Part shown: positions 1 through 7,696 of the stretch, one piece after another
Position numbering within the stretch: the stretch's first letter is position 1
Layout of the letters: every line of letters starts with the position of its first letter
Origin: Candidatus Latescibacterota bacterium
GTDB taxonomy: Bacteria > Latescibacterota > UBA2968 > UBA8231
DNA length: 19,497 bases
Assembly (NCBI GenBank): GCA_003529325.1
Contig: DPVW01000037.1
Span: 18,231-37,727 of the forward strand
Direction: 5' to 3'
Position numbers and translations under genes: made by a program
The notes under the pieces: model-generated
What the model was told of the DNA's origin: nothing
The model's database searches: none
Seen by the model: only the letters and a program-made list of their open reading frames with translations

Positions 1-162
1 CCGACGACCGCTGTGCACGACGACGACGGGGATGGCCCACATGACTATTGGGTCGTCATCACCGGCGATGATGACGACCTGCCGGGGATCAATGGCGGCA
101 TCCTAGTGCTGGCTGCCACCACAGCCAATGACTACGATCTGGCGCAAAGAAAGGGTACCTCA
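1..162. other. Upstream stretch without a supported gene
   Basis: The reading frame of the downstream SDR gene stays open back to the window edge, giving an Asp- and Gly-rich N-terminal extension that matches no SDR fold. I therefore do not count it as part of that gene. It could be the tail of an upstream gene whose stop is not visible, or non-coding sequence. No convincing promoter or hairpin was seen. Confidence 0.4.
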
Positions 163-879
163 ATGTCTCGAACCGCTGTGATTGCCGGTGTCGGCCCCGG
201 ACTCGGTGCTTCTCTGGCCCGCCGACTGGCCGCCGAGGGTTGTACCATCGGCCTGCTGTCTCGAACGATGGATTTCACCGAGGGCCTCGCCGCCGAGCTG
301 AGTGCTCAGGGGAGCACGACGCTGGCGATGGCAACCGATATCGCTGATGAGGCAGCCGTCGCGACCTCATTCGCACAGATCCGCCAGCAACTGGGACCAG
401 TTGATGTACTCGTCAATCACGCCTCCGCGTCGGCCTGGAAGGGACTGCTCGAAGTGTCAGCGGAAGAGATGGAACGGGCCTGGCGCGTCAGTGTGCTCGG
501 TGCCTTCCTCTGTAGTCGCGAGGCGGCACGGGACATGCTTGCCGGGGACGGTGGCACCATCTTGTTTACCGGCGCGACCTCCGGTGTGCGTGGTCGCGCC
601 GGTGCCATCGACTTCTCCAGCGCCAAGTTCGGCATGCGGGGTCTGGCTGACTCCATGGCCCGCGAACTCTGGCCCCAAGGCATCCACGTCGCCCACATCA
701 TCGTCGATGGCATGATCGACACGGCTTCGTTGCGGCAGAACTACCAACTCGCCGAGGACGAAGCACTCCTCGATCCAGAGGATATCGCCCAAGTGTACTG
801 GGACCTTGTTACCCAAAGGCGAGGCGCCTGGTCCTTTGAGGTCGATGTACGACCCCACCGGGAGGCCTTCTTCGAATGA
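163..879 (+). CDS. SDR-family NAD(P)-dependent oxidoreductase, Tyr-to-Phe variant
   Basis: A 238-residue short-chain dehydrogenase/reductase, the usual length for a classical SDR. The start at 163 is chosen because an AAAGGG ribosome-binding site lies about 8 bases upstream and the protein then opens directly with the Rossmann strand. The cofactor motif GVGPGLG is at residues 9-15, VNHAS replaces the usual NNAG at 84-88, and Ser140 in TGATSG fits the catalytic serine. The active-site YxxxK is FSSAK (Phe151, Lys155), so the general acid/base tyrosine is missing. From memory, a group of SDRs annotated only as oxidoreductases shares this FxSAK form, so it may be a subfamily trait rather than damage. 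The stop overlaps the next start (ATGA), so it is probably co-translated with the PIG-L deacetylase. The substrate is unknown; a sugar or sugar derivative would fit the neighbours. Confidence 0.88.
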   Translation: MSRTAVIAGVGPGLGASLARRLAAEGCTIGLLSRTMDFTEGLAAELSAQGSTTLAMATDIADEAAVATSFAQIRQQLGPVDVLVNHASASAWKGLLEVSAEEMERAWRVSVLGAFLCSREAARDMLAGDGGTILFTGATSGVRGRAGAIDFSSAKFGMRGLADSMARELWPQGIHVAHIIVDGMIDTASLRQNYQLAEDEALLDPEDIAQVYWDLVTQRRGAWSFEVDVRPHREAFFE

Positions 880-1709
880 GTGACAGAAAGAGTCTGAAGC
901 TGCTCGTCATCGGCGCCCATCCCGACGACTGCGAGGTCAAGGCGGGGGGGCTGGCCACGCTCTACCGACAAGCGGGTCACATCGTGCGTTTCGTCTCTCT
1001 GACCAACGGCGCTACCGGTCACCACGAGATCGGGGGTATCGAGTTGGCGCGACAACGTCAGCAGGAAGCCGCCAACCTATCCGGCATCTCGGGAGTGGAG
1101 TACACCATCCTCGACAATCACACGGGCGAGTTGGAACCATCGGTGGCCAACCGCAAAGACGTGATCCGCCTGATCCGTAAATTCGATCCGGATCTTGTAC
1201 TCACCCACCGACCCTGGGACTACCATCCCGATCACCGTTATACAGGCATGCTGGTACAGGACGCCTCCTACATTCTCACCGTGCCCAACATGGCGCCGCT
1301 GACACCGCATCTGCAACACATGCCGATCATCATGTATCTGGGGGACACCTTCCAGAAGCCGATCCCTCTGGAGCCGGATGTCGTTGTGGACATCGATTCG
1401 GTTGTGGAGGCAAAACTCGACATGCTGCATTGCCATCCATCGCAGATGTACGAGTGGTTGCCATACAATCGTGGCGACCTCGATCGAGTGCCGGCGGATG
1501 AGCCAGGACGCCGTGCCTATCTGGCGAATGGGCGACTGCCGCAGTTCAGCGATGTCGCGGACCGGCACCGTGAGCGTTTGATTGAGTTGTATGGCAGCGA
1601 TCGCGGCGCACGGGTGCAATACGCCGAGGCCTTCGAGACCTGCGAGTATGGCGCGCCGCTGACGACCGAGGCTCGGCAGCGGTTGTTTCCTTTCCTCGAG
1701 ATCGGTTGA
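876..1709 (+). CDS. PIG-L (LmbE-like) family deacetylase
   Basis: A 277-residue zinc-dependent N-acetyl hydrolase of the PIG-L/LmbE superfamily, whose members deacetylate GlcNAc-type groups (for example GlcNAc-PI, MshB and BshB substrates). The family signature AHPDD occurs at residues 14-18, with His15 and Asp18 the expected zinc ligand and base. The second zinc motif HPDH is at 117-120. No signal peptide is visible, so a cytoplasmic location is likely. The ATG overlaps the SDR stop by four bases. The gene ends with TGA directly against the stop codon of the convergent enolase-family gene, leaving no spacer and no room for a separate terminator. The substrate is likely an N-acetylated amino sugar or its conjugate, inferred from family only. 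Confidence 0.92.
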   Translation: MSDRKSLKLLVIGAHPDDCEVKAGGLATLYRQAGHIVRFVSLTNGATGHHEIGGIELARQRQQEAANLSGISGVEYTILDNHTGELEPSVANRKDVIRLIRKFDPDLVLTHRPWDYHPDHRYTGMLVQDASYILTVPNMAPLTPHLQHMPIIMYLGDTFQKPIPLEPDVVVDIDSVVEAKLDMLHCHPSQMYEWLPYNRGDLDRVPADEPGRRAYLANGRLPQFSDVADRHRERLIELYGSDRGARVQYAEAFETCEYGAPLTTEARQRLFPFLEIG

Positions 1710-2852
1710 CTACCCTACTCGATTCGCCTCGACCCAGTCCCAGTTCACATCCCATCCCAGACCAGGTTCGTCCGACACGGTCACACTGCCCGCGTCATCC
1801 AGCGGGTCGGCGATCGAATTCAGGTGCGGTGGCGGTTGCTCATAGTCGACGAAGGGATGCAGCAGACCGCGTTCGTAGAATTCACCGGGGATATTCATCG
1901 CGCAGAGTGCCGCCAGGTTGCCCGGTCCTCCCCCGTGGATCTCGCAGGCAACATTGTGTGCCTCGCATAAATGGATCGTCTTCATCAGTGGTGTCAGACC
2001 ACCGACGTCGCCTACTCCGGCTCGGCTGACATCGGAGGCGCCGTGCACGATCCACTCCGCACGCGTGAACATCTTACCTTCCATGGTTTCCGGTCCCACC
2101 ACGGTGAGATCGAGTTCGTCGGTGAGCCACTTGTAGGAGGACATGGACTGCTCGTCCATGGGCTCTTCCATCCAGTGATAGTCGAGCTTCTCCAACTCCT
2201 TGCCGATCCAGCGTGCCTGATCACGACTGTAGAAATGAAATGGATCGAGCATCAGCTTGATCTCAGGCCCGACAGCCTCTCGAACCGCAGCACAGGCGGC
2301 GATGTCCATCTTCGGATCCGGTGCCCAGTCGATGGGCGGCTGCCATGTGTGTAGTTTGAATCCAGGATAGCCGCGCTCTTTGCAGGCGAGGGCGAAGGTT
2401 GCGTATTCCTGGGGTGTCGACAGCCCGCCCGTCAACTCGTCGCCACACATCGTCGAGGCGTATGCTGGTACTTTCGTCCGCGTCGCCCCCAGCAGTTTAT
2501 ACACCGGTATGCCCAGAGCCTTGCCTGCCAAATCCCAGAGAGCCATATCGACGGCGCAGAGCACCTTGTCGGACAGGCTCCCCTTGTGCAGCCGCTGACG
2601 CTCGTTCATCGAGTGCCAGATCGCCTCACGAAAGAACGGATCTCGCCCCACGAGGAGGGGCCTGACGATCCCCCCGATGACACTCTCATTGCCGCCGAAA
2701 CTTATGCCATCGAAACCCTCATCGGTGTGGACCCGAGTCAGGGACATCGTCGTCTCATAAGGTTCGGACACCGGGTGGCCATGGCCGTCGGCATCGGCTA
2801 CCGTATACGCGGTGGTACGAAATCGCTCGCATGTGACATCGGTGATTTTCAT
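1710..2852 (-). CDS. Mandelate racemase/muconate lactonizing (enolase superfamily) protein, probable sugar-acid dehydratase
   Basis: A 380-residue enolase-superfamily enzyme; these abstract the proton alpha to a carboxylate using Mg2+. I start it at the ATG at 2852, where the protein begins MKITDV as family members do. The frame is open another 95 codons upstream, but that part looks non-coding. The barrel motifs are in order: a KxH pair at Lys166/His168 (usually KxK), metal ligands Asp203, Glu229 or Glu230 and Glu255, then an Asp282 (GDVGG)/His306 (EIHGGG) dyad. That dyad places it in the mandelate-racemase subgroup, which includes sugar-acid dehydratases and racemases. The exact substrate cannot be read from sequence. 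It runs convergently into the PIG-L gene, the two stop codons touching. Confidence 0.92.
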   Translation of the reverse strand: MKITDVTCERFRTTAYTVADADGHGHPVSEPYETTMSLTRVHTDEGFDGISFGGNESVIGGIVRPLLVGRDPFFREAIWHSMNERQRLHKGSLSDKVLCAVDMALWDLAGKALGIPVYKLLGATRTKVPAYASTMCGDELTGGLSTPQEYATFALACKERGYPGFKLHTWQPPIDWAPDPKMDIAACAAVREAVGPEIKLMLDPFHFYSRDQARWIGKELEKLDYHWMEEPMDEQSMSSYKWLTDELDLTVVGPETMEGKMFTRAEWIVHGASDVSRAGVGDVGGLTPLMKTIHLCEAHNVACEIHGGGPGNLAALCAMNIPGEFYERGLLHPFVDYEQPPPHLNSIADPLDDAGSVTVSDEPGLGWDVNWDWVEANRVG

Positions 2853-2955
2853 GCGTATAGAGTAGAGCGAAGTGCCAGGCGAAACCAATCTATCATGGCA
2901 CACCCCTCTGTGTATCGCTGTTAATGTCACGACATCGATGTGGAGAGATCTCTCG

Positions 2956-4939
2956 GTGAATGAGTTTCTGGTTGAGTCGGAGGCCCGGTATCGCACGCTC
3001 GTCGAGAATCCCGGCTTTGGGGTATTTCTCCTCGGGCGCAGTGGCGAGTGTCTGTACATCAACTCGAAAATCGAGCAACTCACGGGATACACGGCGGAAG
3101 AACTATATGGGACCCCGCGCTTCGGATTTCGCATCACCCACCAGGATGACCACGCCGCGGGTATGCGCGCCTACAGAAGGGCGGTGCTCGGACTCCCCTC
3201 CGAGCACCAGGAGTTTCATCTTCTGCATCGAGATGGCTCGTATCGCTGGACCTCGGCGGCGTGCTTTCCGGTTCGTGGGGATGACGGCCGGGTACACAGT
3301 ATCCAGGTCGTGCTGCAGGACATTTGAGAACGCAAGCAGGCCGAGCAGGATCTTGCACGCGAACGTCATATAGGGGATGCGGAATCGACGGTACGGTTGC
3401 AGATCGCTTCCATGGAACGCCCTCGTGACCTGTTCGGAGTTGTGGCATGCATCAGCGAGCAGTTGACGAAACTGGGTGCGTTACACGACTCCTGTACAAT
3501 CCAGATCATCAATACACAGGGCACCGATTTTGTCAGTTGCTCAGGATCGGACCATGCCGAAGGTTCAACACGAGCTCTAGAGGTGCTGCACACGCTGTCC
3601 TGGAAGCCTTTTTCTGAAAATGTGCTGCAGTATCCATGGGTGATCGAGGTCTGGCGCAGTGGCAATACGCGCTGTGTACCCTGCACCACTGACTCTTCTA
3701 TGCCACCAGGCCTGTCCCTCGTGGATGCCGCCTACGAAAGCGGCACCCTCGCCATCAACCGAAATGAGCAGGACGCCTTCGATACAGATACTGTCACCCT
3801 GATGGAGCGTCTTGCCCATCTGCTGTCGGAAGGCTTTCCCCGATTCGTCGACATCATCGAGCGGGATCGTCTCAAAGAGCAACTACGTCAGTCGCAGAAG
3901 ATGGAGGCCGTCGGTCAGATGATCGCCGGCATCTCGCACAATTTCAACAACATGCTGACCGTGATCCTCGGCAATCTCGAACTGGCAAGCTTGGAGGCCA
4001 CTGGCGAGTTGCGTGAGCATGTAGACGATGCACTCGATGCCAGCGTGCAAGCGGCGGATCTGATCGGCGAGTTGATGGTTTCATCGAGCTGCATGTTGAG
4101 AGCGCCGGGGCCCTTTCCTCTATCCGTGGCAATCCAAGCCTGTTGCAGCAGATCGTCGTCAATCTTTGTCTCAATGCACGCGACGCCATCGAGGCAGCAA
4201 CCGGACCGACACCCCGTATCGAAGTCGAGTTAGACGAGGTCTCGATCGACAACTCCTCCGTCCAGCCTTCTCCCAAACAGTGCGTCCGCCTGCGGGTGCA
4301 TGACAATGGTATCGGTATGGCCGAGGCAACCCGCCAACGGGTCTTTGAGCCATTTTTCACCACCAAGGGGGTCGGCAAAGGCACCGGTCTCGGTCTGAGA
4401 CGGTCTATGGCATCGTCCGTGACCACGGCGGCTAGGTCGGGGTGGACAGCCAGCTCGGTGAGGGCACAGAGTTCACCGTATACCTGCCTGCTGTCGAAGG
4501 CCCCACGGCGGCGGCTGAGAGGACACCAGAGACGCGAACGGGAGCGGGTGAGACGATTCTGGTCGTTGAGGATGAGGCGGGTGTTCGTCGTGTCGTGCGG
4601 GCGATTCTACGACATGGGTATGACGTCGTCGAGGCCAGTGACGGGGAACAGGCTTTGCGCCACGTGCGCGAACAGGGTGCCACCTTCGCCCTTGTGCTAC
4701 TCGACCTGTCGATGCCGACCATGTCCGGTGGCGAAGTCCTGCAGCGCTTGAGGAGTCTCACTCCGGACCTGCCTGTGATCATATTCGCCGGTCAGGGCGT
4801 TCGCCTGGACCAGTTCCCCGGTGCCACGGCGGTCCTGTCCAAACCTGTCAAACAGCACGAACTGCTCAGCGCCGTGGCACAGGGCCTGAACCCGCCCTAC
4901 TCGATCCAGAATGAATACAGCCGCGCCTGGTGCAGATAG
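2956..4939 (+). pseudogene. Decayed hybrid sensor histidine kinase (PAS-GAF-HisKA-HATPase-receiver)
   Basis: Pieced together across frames, this is a hybrid two-component kinase. It has a PAS domain (about 2990-3324), a GAF-like domain (about 3410-3840), a HisKA H-box with SHNFNN (His codon 3937-3939), a HATPase with N-box [16 protein letters not shown] and GTGLGL (about 4158-4397), and a receiver domain (about 4553-4890; acidic pair after ILVV, Asp at 4703-4705, Lys in SKPV). Four lesions break it. TGA at 3325 falls inside the usual DI(T/S)ERKQAE linker. A junction near 4079-4084 loses about 35 residues between HisKA and HATPase and shifts the frame. One base is missing after 4399, where GLGLSTVYG would be read. 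TAG at 4433 lies after DHGG. The start GTG at 2956 follows GGAGA by 9 bases; ATG at 2938 is the alternative. The receiver frame overlaps the 3' end of the convergent gene by 43 bases. A separately translated receiver from the internal GTG at 4442 cannot be excluded. Confidence 0.85.
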
Positions 4940-6291
4940 AATCTGAGCCTTACCGGCTGGTGGAAGACCAGATCGTGCTGCGCTTTCCACGTCACCTTGA
5001 ACCGCACCTCGTCACCGACAAAAGGCTCAGGTTCCTCCAGAGGCACCCAGAATCCCTCCACGGCCTTGCGCGACGCGCCCTCGACGATCTCCACATACAC
5101 CTTCCCCCACTTCGCATCGGCATTGAGATACACATCCTCACCCTTCAACTCGAAGGGTTTGGTCAGCACTTGTCCCGCTTCATCGGCCTCCAGCGCGGCA
5201 AACCGATCGGCTGGCAGTTTCGCCAGAGAGAGTGCGCCCAGATCCTGCCAGGCCTCTGCTGAAACACCCAGGCGAAAGAGTTCCTTGCTCCGATTAAACT
5301 CCTGATACTGCTGGCGACTGCCCGGCATGCGCAGGGCGTTGTAATAACACCAGATCTCGCCGTCGTCGCGTACCACCGGGGCTCCGGACGGCAGCAGTTG
5401 GCTGGTTCCGTAATTGTCGCCCGTCCACGGCTCGACGCCGATGAACACCTCACGGTTGGCAACCCGCTCCCAGTGCCTGAGATCGTGTGACACGGCGAGT
5501 TCGATCTGATTGATACGAGTGTAATTCGTCGCCGGCGGTGGGATGGCGCCGATGGGATTGAATACCGTTGGAAAACCGATGTAGAGGCCCTGATAGGGCA
5601 ACACGGCCATGTTGTAGATTTCCGCCCTGTAATCCACGTCATCGACGATGGGCGGTGTGATGTACGCGGGATCCTCGACGATTCTCTTGACCCGCTGTCG
5701 GCAGTTTTCCCAATCGACCTCATCGGCGTGCAAGATCAGTTCCGGTTCGCTGAACTGACGGAAGTCGTCACTGGTCGACATCCATACGGACCGCCCCCAC
5801 TCCGTAGGCTGTTTGACGAAACCCAGAAAACGGTCCTGCTCAACATCGTGGGTGAACTGTGATTCGTCCTGACTGGGGATTACGACATCTGTCATATCCC
5901 AATCGAAGCCGTCTGCCGATACCCCCAACTGCCGGCCAGTACTGCCAAACAGTCCCTTGTAGCGACGGGCGGGATTCGGCTCCGCCTCGTCTCTGACGAT
6001 GTGATAGAGTGTCGGCATTGTTGCGAGCCCGTCAGCCAGCCCCGATGAGACCTGCCAGCTCTCACCATCTGCCGAAGTGGCATGGCGGTCGGCTCCCATG
6101 TACCACCACTCCCAAACTCCCTTCTCTGGATTCCATAGCGGCGGCGTCCGACTTTGCACTCCCCCACGAATCATGGGACCACACAGTTCGGGTTTGTGCA
6201 ACACCCTGCGTACTCCTTCCTTCGATTCCACCGCGTGATCATCGAGGAATAACTGCCGGTGAGTCTTTGGGTCGATCAGTTCCAGGGACAT
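4897..6291 (-). CDS. Glycosyl-hydrolase family 32/43-like five-bladed propeller protein
   Basis: A protein of 464 residues. The opening LFLDDHAVES, the following Trp-rich blade (WEWWYMGA), and repeated short strands with Asp, SADG and SxDxxxW turns resemble GH32/GH43-type five-bladed propeller proteins common in Planctomycetes and related environmental bacteria. The C-terminal segment, ending LYSFWIE, resembles the small beta-sandwich of these proteins. No signal peptide is visible. ATG at 6291 is preferred over an in-frame GTG two codons upstream (6297); neither has a strong ribosome-binding site. Activity on a beta-fructoside or related sugar is only a family-level inference, and the catalytic acids were not firmly identified. 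It is divergent from the PhyH gene across about 120 bases, and its 3' end overlaps the kinase pseudogene. Confidence 0.72.
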   Translation of the reverse strand: MSLELIDPKTHRQLFLDDHAVESKEGVRRVLHKPELCGPMIRGGVQSRTPPLWNPEKGVWEWWYMGADRHATSADGESWQVSSGLADGLATMPTLYHIVRDEAEPNPARRYKGLFGSTGRQLGVSADGFDWDMTDVVIPSQDESQFTHDVEQDRFLGFVKQPTEWGRSVWMSTSDDFRQFSEPELILHADEVDWENCRQRVKRIVEDPAYITPPIVDDVDYRAEIYNMAVLPYQGLYIGFPTVFNPIGAIPPPATNYTRINQIELAVSHDLRHWERVANREVFIGVEPWTGDNYGTSQLLPSGAPVVRDDGEIWCYYNALRMPGSRQQYQEFNRSKELFRLGVSAEAWQDLGALSLAKLPADRFAALEADEAGQVLTKPFELKGEDVYLNADAKWGKVYVEIVEGASRKAVEGFWVPLEEPEPFVGDEVRFKVTWKAQHDLVFHQPVRLRFYLHQARLYSFWIE

Positions 6292-6414
6292 GTCCACAAA
6301 TTAATGTGTCGCCCATGGCGACGCCATCGAGCAGCTGCCGAGTTGGACAGGAGCGCATTTCCGACCTACTCCTGTGTTGCCATCAAGCAACTGACAACCA
6401 GGAGTTTCAGTCTC

Positions 6415-7245
6415 ATGAATGACCGCGAGAAATTTCTCTTCGACCTGCAGGGGTTCCTGAAGGTCGAGGGCTTTCTCTCCGCCGATGAGGTCCGCGCCTT
6501 CAACGATGCCTTTGACGCCAACTCTGAAAGCCGAGTCGACGACCCGAACCATCACCCGGAGGGCAATACCTACGGCCCCAAACGACGTGGCATGTTCACC
6601 GGCATGTTGACCTGGGATCAGCCTCATTGTCAGCCATTTCGCGACCTCCTCGCCCACCCCAAGTCGATCCCCTACCTCAACACCCTCTTCGGCCGTGGCT
6701 GGAAGATGGACCACGCCCCTTTCATGCTCACCGGAGGCCGGGGCACGGAGGGCCTCGTCATTCACGGGTCGACGTCTCGCCACTTCGACGACGCCCAGTA
6801 TTACATCTACCGCAACGGCCAGATGCGCTGTGGCATGATCGTCTGCCAGTTCCAGCTGACGGATGTGAATGAAGGGGATGGCGGTCTGTGTGTCGTGCCT
6901 GGTAGCCACAAGGCGAATTTTCCCGCCACCGAACAGATTCGTCGTTGGGAGCAGGATCAGCAGGTGGTCTACAACGTCCCATGCAAAGCGGGTGACCTCG
7001 TCATCTTCAACGAGGCCACCCTGCACGGCACGCTACCGTGGACCGCCGAGCACGAACGCCGCTCGCTGCTCTATCGGTACAGCCCCCGGACATTACACTT
7101 CGCCGGTGGCACCTATCACGTGAGCCAGCCGGATTGGGTCAGCGAGTTGACGGAGGCACAGCAGGCCGTGCTCGAGCCACCCTACATCTACAACCGGCCG
7201 CTGATCAACGACGATGGCAGCGTCGAGCGCCCGCGACGGGGATAA
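6415..7245 (+). CDS. Phytanoyl-CoA dioxygenase (PhyH) family protein
   Basis: A 276-residue Fe(II)/2-oxoglutarate-dependent oxygenase of the PhyH family. The start at 6415 is supported by AGGAG (6400-6404), ten bases upstream. Candidate iron ligands are His123 and Asp125 (SRHFDD, an HxD pair) and His204 (ATLHGTLPW); Arg215 (HERRSLLY) would hold 2-oxoglutarate. The core strand GDGGLCVVPGSHK at about 154-166 is characteristic of the family. His117 (IHG) is a competing first ligand, so the triad assignment is tentative. Such enzymes hydroxylate diverse small molecules, and the name does not imply phytanate metabolism. Families of PhyH paralogues are abundant in Latescibacterota- and Poribacteria-like genomes. 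It is divergently placed from the glycosidase-like gene, suggesting a shared control region (6292-6414), where no clear promoter was recognised. Confidence 0.88.
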   Translation: MNDREKFLFDLQGFLKVEGFLSADEVRAFNDAFDANSESRVDDPNHHPEGNTYGPKRRGMFTGMLTWDQPHCQPFRDLLAHPKSIPYLNTLFGRGWKMDHAPFMLTGGRGTEGLVIHGSTSRHFDDAQYYIYRNGQMRCGMIVCQFQLTDVNEGDGGLCVVPGSHKANFPATEQIRRWEQDQQVVYNVPCKAGDLVIFNEATLHGTLPWTAEHERRSLLYRYSPRTLHFAGGTYHVSQPDWVSELTEAQQAVLEPPYIYNRPLINDDGSVERPRRG

Positions 7246-7696
7246 CCAACGGGTTGCTGATTCAGACGCTGCCGCGACGCCCGATCTCTGCCAAAACATC
7301 CAGATTCGGAACCAATGTCTTATTGGGGTAACAGGCCGCAGAGCGACGTCACCCTCCGTCGTCGACACTTGCACGTAGGCGACGGTATCGGTGGTATCTG
7401 CGACTCGGCGCTGAGGATGATCGGGGATCGACTTCGAGTCGGATATCGTTCATGTCCATCGTCATCACCGGCGCCCAACCCGCCTCGATACCGTTTTCCA
7501 GAAACTGCCCGATTAGTCGTCTGCGACGTCTAGCAGATCTGTCAGGAATGTGGATGCGATACGCCCTTTCGCGAGGCGATCGAGTCTCTGCCTGGTGGCC
7601 AGCGGTAGATCGAACATGGCGCCGCCTTCGAGGGGCCCCGGCACGTAACTGTACGACCAGCCTCCCACGGGACGACTGCCTTGGAACGAGCTTCGA
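7246..7696. other. 451-base gap between the PhyH gene and the transporter operon
   Basis: This stretch holds no gene I can support with confidence. Plus-strand frames here read as low-complexity Arg/Ser-rich translations. On the minus strand, 7513-7698 reads as plausible protein (listed separately), and a second minus-strand frame below about 7530 also looks partly protein-like. No clear intrinsic terminator for either flanking unit was recognised. Confidence 0.5.
7513..7668 (-). pseudogene. Possible gene remnant or small unannotated ORF
   Basis: Reading the minus strand just past the stop of the LamG/propeller gene, a frame open from within that gene to TAA at 7513-7515 gives a balanced, protein-like sequence (GGWSYSYVPGPLEGG, then a helix-like segment LATRQRLDRLAKGR, ending DLLDVADD). 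Possible starts are GTG at 7668 (51 residues) or ATG at 7617 (34 residues, with GAAGG 7 bases upstream). Just beyond the TAA another minus frame gives RRLIGQFLENGIEAGW, which could be its continuation after a frameshift. I do not recognise a family. It may be the 3' remnant of a deleted gene, a short real gene, or chance. Confidence 0.25.

Noticed and set aside
3325..3327. TGA as a recoded sense codon (selenocysteine or alternative code)
   Set aside because: Other genes here end with TGA, no SECIS-like hairpin was recognised just after it, the position is a linker normally Thr or Ser, and three further lesions follow in the same gene.
6314..6421. Small open frame upstream of the PhyH gene, ending across its ATG
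   Set aside because: No ribosome-binding site, no recognisable sequence, and the strong AGGAG before 6415 already explains initiation.
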